A stretch of 44,356 bases of DNA. It comes from Nitrospirota bacterium (GTDB lineage: Bacteria > Nitrospirota > Thermodesulfovibrionia > Thermodesulfovibrionales > JdFR-85). The notes under the pieces were generated by a model, which worked only from the letters and a program-made list of their open reading frames with translations, was not told the DNA's origin and ran no database searches. The DNA lies in NCBI GenBank assembly GCA_015492515.1, contig WGEZ01000098.1:1-44356 (forward strand), read 5' to 3'. Positions 8,902 through 16,882 of the stretch are shown here, one piece after another (the first letter of the stretch is position 1; each line of letters opens with the position of its first letter). The position numbers and the translations under genes are program-made.

Positions 8902-11900
8902 ATGTCCCTGATCGTAGGAGTAGACGGAGGCTCGGTAAGCGTCAAGGCGGCCGTTCTGGATGACGACGGCAGGGTCGTCCACACGGAGTATCACCGGCAC
9001 CTGGGACATCCCGTGGAGAAGGCCGTTGAACTCCTCAGGGCTGTTTCTGCAAGGTATCCCGACATCAGGGTCGTCTTCACCGGCTCCACGGGGAAGCTTA
9101 TGGCGAGGGCGGCCGGTGCCGAACATGTCAATGAGCTCGTCTCCTACAGTACATCGACGAAGAGGCTCTATCCCGATGTCCACACAATAGTTGAGATGGG
9201 TGGGGAGGACTCGAAGCTCATAATCCTCGAGCGCGAAAGCATCAACGACTTCTCCCTGAACTCCGTATGCGCCGCCGGTACGGGCTCCTTCCTTGATCAG
9301 CAGGCGGAGAGGCTGAGGCTGAGCATAGAGGAGTTCAGCGAGATGGCGCTCCGCTCCAGGAAGCCTCCGAGGATAGCGGGGCGGTGCAGTGTCTTCGCCA
9401 AGTCTGACATGATCCATCTGCAGCAGATAGCCACCCCTGTGGAGGATATAGTGGCCGGTCTCTGTTTCGCCGTTGCGAGGAACTTCAAGGGCTCGATCGT
9501 GAGGGGCAGGCCCCTGCCCCTGAAGATATCCTTCCAGGGAGGGGTGGCCCTCAACAGGGGGATGGTGAGGGCCTTCAGGGAGGTCCTCGAGGTGGAGGAA
9601 CTGATAATACCCGAGCACACGGCCGTGATGGGAGCGATAGGGGCCGCGCTCAAGGCGCTGGAGGACGGAAAGGCGGCGGTCCTGGACCTTGACAGGCTCC
9701 ACGACGCTGTCCGCTCCCTGGGGCACACAGGGCCGGGCCAGAGGCCCCTCGTCCAGGAGGGGGACGGCTTCAGGGAGAGGCATCTGAGCCCGGGTCTCAA
9801 GCTCAGCGGTGCGGTCCCGGACCGGAAGGCCTCTCGGGAGGGGCCGCTGAAGGTCTACCTGGGCATAGACATCGGCTCCATCAGCACCAACCTCGCGGTG
9901 ATAGACGAAGAGAACAGGCTGATAGCAAAGCGGTATCTGATGACGGCGGGAAGGCCGATCGAGGCCGTGAGGCAGGGTCTGCGGGAGATAGGGCAGGAGA
10001 TCGGCGACGGCGTCCGGGTCTGCGGGGTGGGCACAACAGGGTCGGGCAGGTACATGATCGCCGATTTCGTCGGAGCCGATGTGGTGAAGAACGAGATCAC
10101 GGCACAGGCAACCGCCGCGGTCTTCATCGATCCAGGGGTTGACACCATCTTCGAGATCGGGGGCCAGGATTCAAAGTACATCTCCCTCAGCGACGGGGTC
10201 ATTGTGGATTTCGAGATGAACAAGGCCTGCGCCGCCGGCACCGGTTCATTCCTTGAAGAGCAGGCGGAGAAGTTGAACATCTCGATCAAGGACGAGTTCG
10301 CAGAGTGCGCCTGTTCCTCGGAACACCCCTGCAGGCTTGGTGAGAGATGCACGGTCTTCATGGAGAACTCCCTGATGGCGAACCTCCAGCGGGGAGCGCG
10401 CAAGAACGACCTCCTGGCAGGGCTGGCGTACTCGATAGTGGAGAACTACATCAACCGGGTGGTGGCGGGAAGACGCATCGGAGACCGCATATTCTTCCAG
10501 GGAGGCACGGCGTTCAACAAGGCCGTGGTGGCCGCCTTTGAGAAGTTTCTCGGTAAGGAGATCACGGTGCCGCCCCACCATGACGTGACCGGCGCTGTGG
10601 GCATGGCCCTGATAGCCAAGGAACGGATGAGCAGAAGCGGCTCAGCCACGGTCTTCAAGGGCTTCGACCTTGCCGGCCGGCCCTATCGGCAGAGCTCCTT
10701 CGAGTGCAAGGGGTGTGAGAACCTCTGCGAGATCAACAGGGTGAAGATAGAGGGGGAGGATAGGTACCTCTTCTACGGCGGCAGGTGTGAGAAGTACGAC
10801 GTCAGAAGGAGGACGAACAAGGACCTGCCGGACCTCTTCGCCTTCAGGGAGGAGGAGCTCTGGAGGCCCCACAGGGAGCGGTCGGAGGCGCTGCAGGGCT
10901 CGCACGCCCTCTCAGGCAGGGGCAGGATGGGGCTCCCTTACGTCTTCTACTTCCAGGACCATCTCCCTTACTGGAGCACCCTCCTCTGGGAGCTCGGCTT
11001 CGAGGTGGTGGTCTCACCCAGGACCAACAAGAGGATCGTCAACATCGGTACGGAGACGGTGCTCGCTGAGACGTGCTTCCCCGTCAAGGTGGCCCACGGA
11101 CACGTCAGGCACCTCCTGGAGTCAGGTGTCAGGAGGATCTTCATCCCCAGCTTCGTGAACATGAATACCGAGGATGACCCCTATGAGAAGGGGCATGCCT
11201 GTCCCCTCACCCAGAGCTTCCCCTATCAGGCGAGGGTCGCCTTCAGGGAGGCGGAGATCATCACGCCCATCGTCGATCTCAAGAGGGGGGAGGAGTTCAT
11301 CTTCAAGGAGCTGAAGCGGACCCTGGGTCCCTTCGGGATCAGGGCGGGAGAGCTGAGAAGGGCGATGCGGAAGGCGGAGCTGGCGCAGGAGGGCTTCGTC
11401 AGTCGTATCAAGGAGAGGGGGAGGGAGGTCCTCTCAGGGCTGGATGAACGGGCGGTGGTGATTATAGGCAGGTCCTACAACGCCTTCGATATGGGGGTCA
11501 ACCTTGAGATACCGAGAAAGCTCGCGACCCTCGACGTCCTCTCCATCCCTATGGACCTCCTCCCGGAGGAGGAGATCCACGAGGACTGGCCCGATATGTA
11601 CTGGAGGTCGGGCCAGAGGATACTGAAGGCGGCGAGGGTCGTCAAGAAGCATGGACACCTCTACCCTATATTTATCGGCAGCTTCTCCTGCGGGCCTGAT
11701 TCGTTCATCCTGAAGTTCTTCGAGAAGGAGCTTGCAGGCAAGCCCTGCCTCAACATCGAGATAGACGAGCACAGCGCCGATGCAGGGGCGATCACGAGGT
11801 GCGAGGCCTTCCTCGACAGCATCGACGCACAGCTCGAGGCAGGCAGGATACACTGCCGCGAGACCCCTCCGCCGAAGAGGCTCGAGAGGAAGGAGTTCAT

Positions 11901-13098
11901 GATAAGGAGCTCCTTCCGAAGGAGGACCGTCTATCTGCCGAGGATGTCAGACCATGCCTTCGCGCTCAAGGCCGCCTTCGAGTGCTGCGGCGTGCCGGCC
12001 GAGGTGCTCCCCGAGACGGATGCCGAGGCGCTCGAGATCGGCAGGAGGTACGTGACCGGGAAGGAGTGCTATCCCTGCACCGTCACGACGGGCGATATGC
12101 TCAAGAAGGTCTTCTCCAGCGGCTTCAGGCCCGAGGAGTCGGCCTTCTTCATGCCCTCCGGTACGGGACCGTGCAGGTTCGGTCAGTACAACGTCTTCCA
12201 CAGGATGGTCCTCGACGAGCTCGGGTTCAAGGACGTCCCGATATTCTCTCCCGTGCAGGATGTGACCCTGTACAAGGATATCGGGATCGTGGGAAAGGAC
12301 TTCGTCGCCAAGTCATGGGAGGGGATCATCGCCTTCGAGATGCTCACCAAGTGCCTTCACGAGACGAGGCCCTACGAGCGGGAGAAGGGCTCTACAGACA
12401 GGCTATACAACGACTACCTCCAGAGGCTTCCCGCCGTCCTGAGCGGTACAAACGGAGACCTGCAGCCCTTCATGCTCCAGATGAGGAGGGACTTCGAGGC
12501 CATCCCCAGGGTCGACGTGAAGAAGCCCCTGATCGGGATCGTGGGTGAGATATTCGTCAGGTCGAACAGGTTCTCCAATGAAGAGTTGATAAGGAGGATC
12601 GAGGCCCTCGGGGGCGAGGCCTGGCTCGCATCCGTGGATGAGTGGTTGTACTACATCAACTTCATGTCCCTTAAAAAGTCCTTGCGAAAAAGGGACTTCT
12701 CTGGTATTATAGATATCTCGCTGAAGCGGCTCTTTCAAAAACGGATTGCTCGAAGGCTTGAGAGACCCTTTGAGGGCTTCCTGAAGACCCTCCATGAACC
12801 GGATACGAGGGTGATCCTGAAGAAGGCCTCACCCTATCTGCACGATTCCTTCGAGGGCGAGGCCATACTCAGCGTCGGCAAGTCCATCGACCTGATCGAG
12901 AAGGGGGTCTCGGGGATCATCAACGCGATGCCCTTTGGATGCATGCCCGGCACGGTGGTGACGGCGATCATGAGGGGGATATCGGAGAGGTTCGGTGTGC
13001 CGTCGATAAGCATCCCCTTTGACGGAACGGACTCTTCCACGACGGAACTCCAGCTCGAGGCCTTCATGGAGCAGGCATCCAGGAGAAACGGTCTATAG
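8902..13098 (+). CDS. Giant double-activase / 2-hydroxyacyl-CoA dehydratase-activator-like fusion protein
   Basis: The 1398 residues contain two tandem ASKHA-type BcrAD/BadFG ATPase modules (about 3-255 and 316-575). Each has the nucleotide-binding motifs (VGVDGGSVSVKAA / LGIDIGSISTNLA; EMGGEDSK / EIGGQDSK) and the two cysteines that hold a subunit-bridging [4Fe-4S] cluster (C123/C162 and C443/C483, within CAAGTGSF and RC-S/T-VF). A Cys-rich linker (CKGCENLCEI, about 600) leads to a DUF2229-type domain (LPYVFYFQDHLPYWSTLLWELGF, about 675) and an HgdB-like C-terminus (about 1000-1390, with GKECYPCTVTTGD and FGCMPGTVVTAI). Known activases use ATP hydrolysis to drive low-potential electron transfer to dehydratases or reductases. 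Fused forms this size occur in many anaerobes with no assigned substrate. ATG with CGGAGG upstream. Domain calls are firm; the reaction is unknown. Confidence 0.93.
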   Translation: MSLIVGVDGGSVSVKAAVLDDDGRVVHTEYHRHLGHPVEKAVELLRAVSARYPDIRVVFTGSTGKLMARAAGAEHVNELVSYSTSTKRLYPDVHTIVEMGGEDSKLIILERESINDFSLNSVCAAGTGSFLDQQAERLRLSIEEFSEMALRSRKPPRIAGRCSVFAKSDMIHLQQIATPVEDIVAGLCFAVARNFKGSIVRGRPLPLKISFQGGVALNRGMVRAFREVLEVEELIIPEHTAVMGAIGAALKALEDGKAAVLDLDRLHDAVRSLGHTGPGQRPLVQEGDGFRERHLSPGLKLSGAVPDRKASREGPLKVYLGIDIGSISTNLAVIDEENRLIAKRYLMTAGRPIEAVRQGLREIGQEIGDGVRVCGVGTTGSGRYMIADFVGADVVKNEITAQATAAVFIDPGVDTIFEIGGQDSKYISLSDGVIVDFEMNKACAAGTGSFLEEQAEKLNISIKDEFAECACSSEHPCRLGERCTVFMENSLMANLQRGARKNDLLAGLAYSIVENYINRVVAGRRIGDRIFFQGGTAFNKAVVAAFEKFLGKEITVPPHHDVTGAVGMALIAKERMSRSGSATVFKGFDLAGRPYRQSSFECKGCENLCEINRVKIEGEDRYLFYGGRCEKYDVRRRTNKDLPDLFAFREEELWRPHRERSEALQGSHALSGRGRMGLPYVFYFQDHLPYWSTLLWELGFEVVVSPRTNKRIVNIGTETVLAETCFPVKVAHGHVRHLLESGVRRIFIPSFVNMNTEDDPYEKGHACPLTQSFPYQARVAFREAEIITPIVDLKRGEEFIFKELKRTLGPFGIRAGELRRAMRKAELAQEGFVSRIKERGREVLSGLDERAVVIIGRSYNAFDMGVNLEIPRKLATLDVLSIPMDLLPEEEIHEDWPDMYWRSGQRILKAARVVKKHGHLYPIFIGSFSCGPDSFILKFFEKELAGKPCLNIEIDEHSADAGAITRCEAFLDSIDAQLEAGRIHCRETPPPKRLERKEFMIRSSFRRRTVYLPRMSDHAFALKAAFECCGVPAEVLPETDAEALEIGRRYVTGKECYPCTVTTGDMLKKVFSSGFRPEESAFFMPSGTGPCRFGQYNVFHRMVLDELGFKDVPIFSPVQDVTLYKDIGIVGKDFVAKSWEGIIAFEMLTKCLHETRPYEREKGSTDRLYNDYLQRLPAVLSGTNGDLQPFMLQMRRDFEAIPRVDVKKPLIGIVGEIFVRSNRFSNEELIRRIEALGGEAWLASVDEWLYYINFMSLKKSLRKRDFSGIIDISLKRLFQKRIARRLERPFEGFLKTLHEPDTRVILKKASPYLHDSFEGEAILSVGKSIDLIEKGVSGIINAMPFGCMPGTVVTAIMRGISERFGVPSISIPFDGTDSSTTELQLEAFMEQASRRNGL

Positions 13099-13175
13099 GC
13101 CGTCACTTTTATCTCGGAGGGCCCTGAGAGCCCCGTCCTGATCCATATCTGCTGTTTAAGAAAGGAGGTGAGTGA

Positions 13176-13262
13176 GTGGGAAACGTCAAGAAATGGCGTA
13201 AGAAGAAGATCAACAAACACAAGCACAGGAAACTCCGCAGGAGGATGAAGCATAAACGATAG
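13176..13262 (+). CDS. bS22/mS38-like small ribosomal protein (AURKAIP1/COX24 type), 28 aa
   Basis: A 28-codon gene starts at GTG with a perfect AGGAGG at 13163-13168, 7 nt upstream. An in-frame TGA sits directly before the GTG, so this start is forced. The product (GNVKKWRKKKINKHKHRKL, then RRRMKHKR) is almost entirely Lys/Arg/His and matches the AURKAIP1/COX24 signature. That signature is shared by mitochondrial mS38 and the tiny actinobacterial small-subunit protein bS22, which sits near the decoding centre. The pattern KK-x-R-KKK-x-x-KHK-x-RKL is visible. It lies between the giant activase gene and a small coiled-coil gene, all on the plus strand. Such genes are usually missed because of their size. 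Confidence 0.82.
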   Translation: MGNVKKWRKKKINKHKHRKLRRRMKHKR

Positions 13263-13307
13263 GCCCCGCATTCATCAGAGGAGACACCAACCCAGAAAGG
13301 AACGCAG

Positions 13308-13520
13308 ATGAAGGAAGAAAGGGTGTTGAACGAGAGGATAAGACTCCTTGAGAAGGAGATACAGACCCTTGTGTCCGAGATGCAGAAGATCGAGTCCCTC
13401 ATCGCAGGGATGGACGATCTGGATCTGGAGCTCAAGGGCATAAAGGTCTTTCTCGGCAGGATCCATCCTGAATTCAAGAAGGAGCTGCCGTTGATCGTGA
13501 AGAAGCTGAAAGAGAGCTGA
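13308..13520 (+). CDS. Small coiled-coil protein, unknown function
   Basis: The 70-residue product has a heptad-rich N-terminal half (ERIRLLEKEIQTLVSEMQKIESLIAGM), then DLDLELKGIKVFLGRIHPEFKKELPLIVKKL. It has no signal peptide, membrane span or cysteines, so it is probably a cytoplasmic dimerising helix. The ATG has an AAAGGA ribosome site. It follows the bS22-like gene by 45 nt and precedes the hydrolase by 29 nt, suggesting one transcript. I do not recognise a family. Confidence 0.65.
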   Translation: MKEERVLNERIRLLEKEIQTLVSEMQKIESLIAGMDDLDLELKGIKVFLGRIHPEFKKELPLIVKKLKES

Positions 13521-13549
13521 GCCCGGGATGGAGATCCGCCGACGACGCG

Positions 13550-14518
13550 ATGGCATCCCTCCCTGAGTGCATCCTTCGCAGGGGCTTCAAGGACAGCCCG
13601 CTCTGCCTCTTCATCCACGGCCTCGGCATGGATATGAACATATGGGCGGAGCCGGAGAAGACGAGGATACTCGCCGGCAGCTTCCCCCTGACCGTCCTGC
13701 TCTCCGAGGGGCCTCCTGAACCGCCGGAGGGCGAGGCATCCCTTAAAGACTACATCACCACCGGTCGCCAGCCCCGCAGTCCGAAGACGTCCTTCCATGA
13801 CCTGATGAACGAGGGCTATACCGTCATGGCCTACTCCCAGAGACGGCCTGCAACGGACTGCATGACCCTCGTGGAAGAGCTGGGGCTCCTGCTCGACAGA
13901 CATGGGCGGATTGCCGCCAGAGGCGTGGTCCTCATCGCCCACAGCAGGGGAGGGCTCGTTGCAAGGAAGGCCGTGGAGCTGCTCGATCTCAGGTGCATCG
14001 GACTGGTTACGCTCTCCACGCCACACAGCGGGAGCTCGCTGGCCAGGCTGGCGGGGATGCTCTCCGGGTTCTCGAAGGTGCTGTATCCGTTCTTCATGAA
14101 TGCCGAGATCGGCACCGTGCGGGGGGTCCTCAGGAGGGTGACGGAGTTTCTGAAGAGCGAGGCCATAAGGGAGCTCCTCCCAGGCTCGGCCTTCATAAGG
14201 AGCCTCGACGACGAGGTCCTCAGAGGTGTGAAGGGCCTCTCCATGGGAGGGACCGATCCCGCCCTCTTCACCCTCTACAGGTGGCGCAAGGGCAGCTATG
14301 AGAAGATGCTCTCCATACCGGATATCCTGGTATCCTTTCTGCCTGAGGAGATGGTCCCCGAGGAACTGCTGAAGGGTAAGGGCGACGGCCTGGTGAGCGC
14401 CGGCAGCTCGGTGATCCCTCACGCCGTAGAGCACCACAACCACCCCCTGAACCATGCAAAGATAATCTTCGACCCGGAGGTGAGGAGAAAGATCAGGGAG
14501 TTCGTCTCCGACCTGTGA
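13550..14518 (+). CDS. Alpha/beta-hydrolase, lipase/PGAP1-like
   Basis: The 322 residues show an alpha/beta-hydrolase triad. An oxyanion-hole loop FIHGLGMD is near 19-26, the nucleophile elbow is AHSRGG (about 125-130), the probable acid is the Asp in GKGDGLVS (about 280), and the probable base is the His in PLNHAKI (about 303). It resembles triacylglycerol lipase/PGAP1-type esterases. There is no signal peptide, so it is probably cytoplasmic, acting on esters of unknown identity. The start is uncertain: ATG 13550 has only GGAG 17-20 nt upstream, and no better in-frame start exists before the upstream gene. Fold: confident. Substrate: unknown. Confidence 0.85.
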   Translation: MASLPECILRRGFKDSPLCLFIHGLGMDMNIWAEPEKTRILAGSFPLTVLLSEGPPEPPEGEASLKDYITTGRQPRSPKTSFHDLMNEGYTVMAYSQRRPATDCMTLVEELGLLLDRHGRIAARGVVLIAHSRGGLVARKAVELLDLRCIGLVTLSTPHSGSSLARLAGMLSGFSKVLYPFFMNAEIGTVRGVLRRVTEFLKSEAIRELLPGSAFIRSLDDEVLRGVKGLSMGGTDPALFTLYRWRKGSYEKMLSIPDILVSFLPEEMVPEELLKGKGDGLVSAGSSVIPHAVEHHNHPLNHAKIIFDPEVRRKIREFVSDL

Positions 14519-14541
14519 GCCTTCAACAGGCCTGATTGTTT

Positions 14542-14547
14542 TATAAT
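14542..14547 (+). promoter_or_regulatory. -10 box (TATAAT) positioned for a leaderless mqnE transcript
   Basis: TATAAT ends 7 nt before the mqnE ATG (14555), so the predicted transcription start falls on or next to the A of ATG. No Shine-Dalgarno sequence precedes the ATG. No good -35 hexamer is seen. Confidence 0.4.
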
Positions 14548-14554
14548 CAGATAT

Positions 14555-15694
14555 ATGCTTGGAAGGATTGAGCAGAAGGTTCTCCGGGGTGGGAGGCTCA
14601 CCCCCGAGGAGGCCCTGGCCCTCTTCGAGACCGACGACATCCACCTCCTCGGCAGGCTTGCTGACACCGCGGCGGAGAGGAGAAGCCGCGGAAGGGCCTA
14701 CTTCGTACAGAACCGCCACATCAACCATACGAACCTCTGTCTGAACCGGTGCCGTTTCTGTGCCTTCAGCAGGTCGAAGGGGGAACGGGGGGCCTTCGAG
14801 CTCTCGACCGAGGAGGTGCTGGAGAGGCTGGAAGGCTCACCTGAGGGCCTGAGCGAGCTCCACATGGTGGGCGGGCTTCATCCCGAATGGCCCTTCGAGC
14901 ACTATCTGGAGCTGCTGAGGGCGGTGAAGGAGAGGTTTCCGCGGCTGGGCATCAAGGCCTTCACCGCCGTTGAAGTGGACCACTTCTCAAGGATCAGCGG
15001 CCTGAGCCTGAGGGAGACACTGGCGAGGCTGAAGGAGAGCGGGCTCGACCTGATGCCCGGCGGCGGGGCCGAGATATTCAGTGAAGGGGTCAGGAAGAGG
15101 CTCTGTCCAGAGAAGATAACCGCCGAGAGATGGCTCGAGGTGCACAGGACGGCCCATGAGCTCGGTATAAGGACGAACGCCACCATGCTCTACGGGCATA
15201 TAGAGTCCTATGCCGACAGGGTGGACCACATGATCCGGCTGAGGAGACTACAGGATGATACGGGCGGCTTCCAGGCCTTCATCCCCCTCTCCTACCACCC
15301 CTTCAACACCGAGATAAGGGGCGGCCGTCCCTCAGGGATCGACGACCTGAGGACCATCGCCGTAAGCCGCCTGGTGCTCGACAACTTCGATCACATAAAG
15401 GCCTACTGGGTGATGCTGGGCGAGAAGCTCACCCAGGTGGCCCTCCTCTTCGGCGCCGATGACATCGACGGCACGGTCGTCGAGGAGAAGATCACCCATG
15501 CAGCAGGCGCCCTCACCTCCGAAGGGCTGACCAGGGAGGCGCTGATCGGGCTGATCAGGGGGGCGGGCAAGGTGCCCGTGGAGAGGGACGCCTTCTACAG
15601 GGAACTGAATCTCTATGGAGACCGTTACGAGGATAGACAGGGAGACGGCGCTGAGGCTCCTGACCGGTTCAGGACTGCTCGAGCTCGGCAGTGA
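14555..15694 (+). CDS. mqnE: Aminofutalosine synthase (radical SAM)
   Basis: Radical-SAM enzyme of the futalosine route to menaquinone. It joins 3-[(1-carboxyvinyl)oxy]benzoate to SAM to give aminofutalosine. The CxxxCxxC cluster motif is CLNRCRFC, in the context NRHINHTNLCLNRCRFCAFSR (about 50-70). Further family marks are MVGGLHPEWP, IKAFTAVEVDHF, LMPGGGAEIFSEGVRKRLCPEKI and GFQAFIPLSYHP. It has 379 residues; the last 25 or so (YEDRQGDGAEAPDRF onward) are an extension caused by an 80-nt overlap with mqnC in another frame and are not conserved-looking. It forms an operon with mqnC. Very sure of function. Confidence 0.95.
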   Translation: MLGRIEQKVLRGGRLTPEEALALFETDDIHLLGRLADTAAERRSRGRAYFVQNRHINHTNLCLNRCRFCAFSRSKGERGAFELSTEEVLERLEGSPEGLSELHMVGGLHPEWPFEHYLELLRAVKERFPRLGIKAFTAVEVDHFSRISGLSLRETLARLKESGLDLMPGGGAEIFSEGVRKRLCPEKITAERWLEVHRTAHELGIRTNATMLYGHIESYADRVDHMIRLRRLQDDTGGFQAFIPLSYHPFNTEIRGGRPSGIDDLRTIAVSRLVLDNFDHIKAYWVMLGEKLTQVALLFGADDIDGTVVEEKITHAAGALTSEGLTREALIGLIRGAGKVPVERDAFYRELNLYGDRYEDRQGDGAEAPDRFRTARARQ

Positions 15695-16670
15695 GGCCGA
15701 CAGGGTGAGGAAGCGGCTCCATCCCGAAGGTGTGGTCACCTTCGTTGTGGACAGGAACATAAACTACACCAACGTCTGTATAAACCGCTGCCGGTTCTGT
15801 GCCTACTACAGGGGGCCTGATTCTCCGGAGGCCTTCGTCCTTGGGAGGGATGAGCTCTTCCGAAAGATCGAGGAGACCCTTGAAGAGGGCGGCACTCAGA
15901 TACTGCTCCAGGGAGGGCTCCATCCGGGCCTCGACCTCTCCTTCTACCTGGAGATGCTCAGATCCATAAAGGAGAGGTTTGATATCAATATCCACGGCTT
16001 CTCCCCTCCCGAGATACACTACATCGCCGGGCGGGCCAACCTCACCGTCGGGGAGACGCTCCAGAGCCTGAGGGATGCGGGGCTTGACTCCATCCCCGGT
16101 GGAGGCGCTGAGATACTATCCGACAGGGTGCGGCAGGTCCTGAGCCCCCGGAAGATCAGGTCTGCAGAGTGGCTCGAGGTGATGGAGGAGGCCCACAGGC
16201 TCGGGATGAGGACGACGGCCACCATGATGTTCGGCTCCGTCGAGGGGCCGGAGGATATAGTGGAGCACCTTGACGCACTCAGAGGACTCCAGGACAGGAC
16301 GGGGGGGTTCACCGCCTTCATACCCTGGAGCTTCCAGCCGAAGAACACCGAACTGGGAGAGACCGTGCAGGACCGCCCCCTCGGAGCCGGCGGTGCGGAG
16401 TACCTGAGGATCGTCGCCGTCTCGAGGCTGTATCTTGACAACTTCCCCAACATCCAGGCCTCATGGGTCACGCAGGGCATAAAGATGGCGCAGGTCGCAC
16501 TGAGGTTCGGAGCCAATGACTTCGGCTCCACCATGATCGAAGAGAACGTTGTGAGGGCTGCAGGTGTAAGCTACAGGGCCTCAAGGAGGGGGATAGTCGA
16601 TGCCATACGTTCTGCAGGCTTCAAACCAGCGCAGAGGGACACCCACTACAACATAATCCGGCGCCTCTGA
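15615..16670 (+). CDS. mqnC: Cyclic dehypoxanthinyl futalosine synthase (radical SAM)
   Basis: This enzyme cyclises dehypoxanthine futalosine to the cyclic intermediate of the futalosine menaquinone pathway. The 351 residues include the radical-SAM motif CINRCRFC (NINYTNVCINRCRFCAYYR), GGTQILLQGGLHPGLDLSFY, HGFSPPEIHYIA, SIPGGGAEILSDRVR and GFTAFIPWSFQPKNTEL, all typical of MqnC. ATG 15615 lies inside the 3' end of mqnE, with AGGGAA 5' of it. It is paralogous to the preceding mqnE (similar core, different signature motifs). The menaquinone made here is the expected electron donor for QmoABC encoded later in the window. Confidence 0.95.
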   Translation: METVTRIDRETALRLLTGSGLLELGSEADRVRKRLHPEGVVTFVVDRNINYTNVCINRCRFCAYYRGPDSPEAFVLGRDELFRKIEETLEEGGTQILLQGGLHPGLDLSFYLEMLRSIKERFDINIHGFSPPEIHYIAGRANLTVGETLQSLRDAGLDSIPGGGAEILSDRVRQVLSPRKIRSAEWLEVMEEAHRLGMRTTATMMFGSVEGPEDIVEHLDALRGLQDRTGGFTAFIPWSFQPKNTELGETVQDRPLGAGGAEYLRIVAVSRLYLDNFPNIQASWVTQGIKMAQVALRFGANDFGSTMIEENVVRAAGVSYRASRRGIVDAIRSAGFKPAQRDTHYNIIRRL

Positions 16671-16882
16671 AGCGGAAAAAAGGGGGGCGGTGCTCCGTTC
16701 CCGCCGCATGTCTTCGCGACGTCACATCGACGAGGGGTTTATGATAAAATGAAGTGAGGCAGCCACGGTGCATCCCGTTGCAGGTGGCATCGTCGTGCCA
16801 GGGGCACGGCAACATTAGGTCCCGGGAGAGGTGGGCGGGGCCTTCGCAAGAGGCATGAACAGACCCTGGTGGAGGTGAAGTG
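16671..16882 (+). promoter_or_regulatory. 212-bp gap with possible promoter and structured leader of the flavoprotein gene
   Basis: An AT-rich stretch (TTTATGATAAAAT, 16738-16750) could be a -10 region, giving a leader of about 125 nt. The leader contains a nested stem: outer CGTTGC/GGCAAC (around 16786-16812) enclosing CGTGCC-AGG-GGCACG (about 16794-16808). I compared it by eye with common riboswitches, SRP RNA and 6S RNA and found no match. The function is open. Confidence 0.3.
16675..16706 (-). terminator. Weak terminator-like hairpin on the minus strand
   Basis: On the minus strand GGCGG, a 10-nt loop, CCGCC, then CCCC and six T residues. No minus-strand gene is known upstream of it. It may end an unidentified antisense or small RNA, or be chance. 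Confidence 0.25.

Noticed and set aside
12660-12770. Local AT-rich, Lys/Arg-rich patch in the giant activase as a sign of insertion or frameshift
   Set aside because: The frame continues without a break into conserved C-terminal motifs and no direct repeats flank the patch.
13109-14728. A 539-codon minus-strand frame
   Set aside because: It covers the bS22-like, coiled-coil and hydrolase genes on the opposite strand, has no recognisable domain and no ribosome site.
16671-16882. SRP RNA, 6S RNA, cobalamin or TPP riboswitch in the gap before the flavoprotein gene
   Set aside because: The conserved cores (for example the SRP GGAAG tetraloop region or the B12 box) are not present on either strand.
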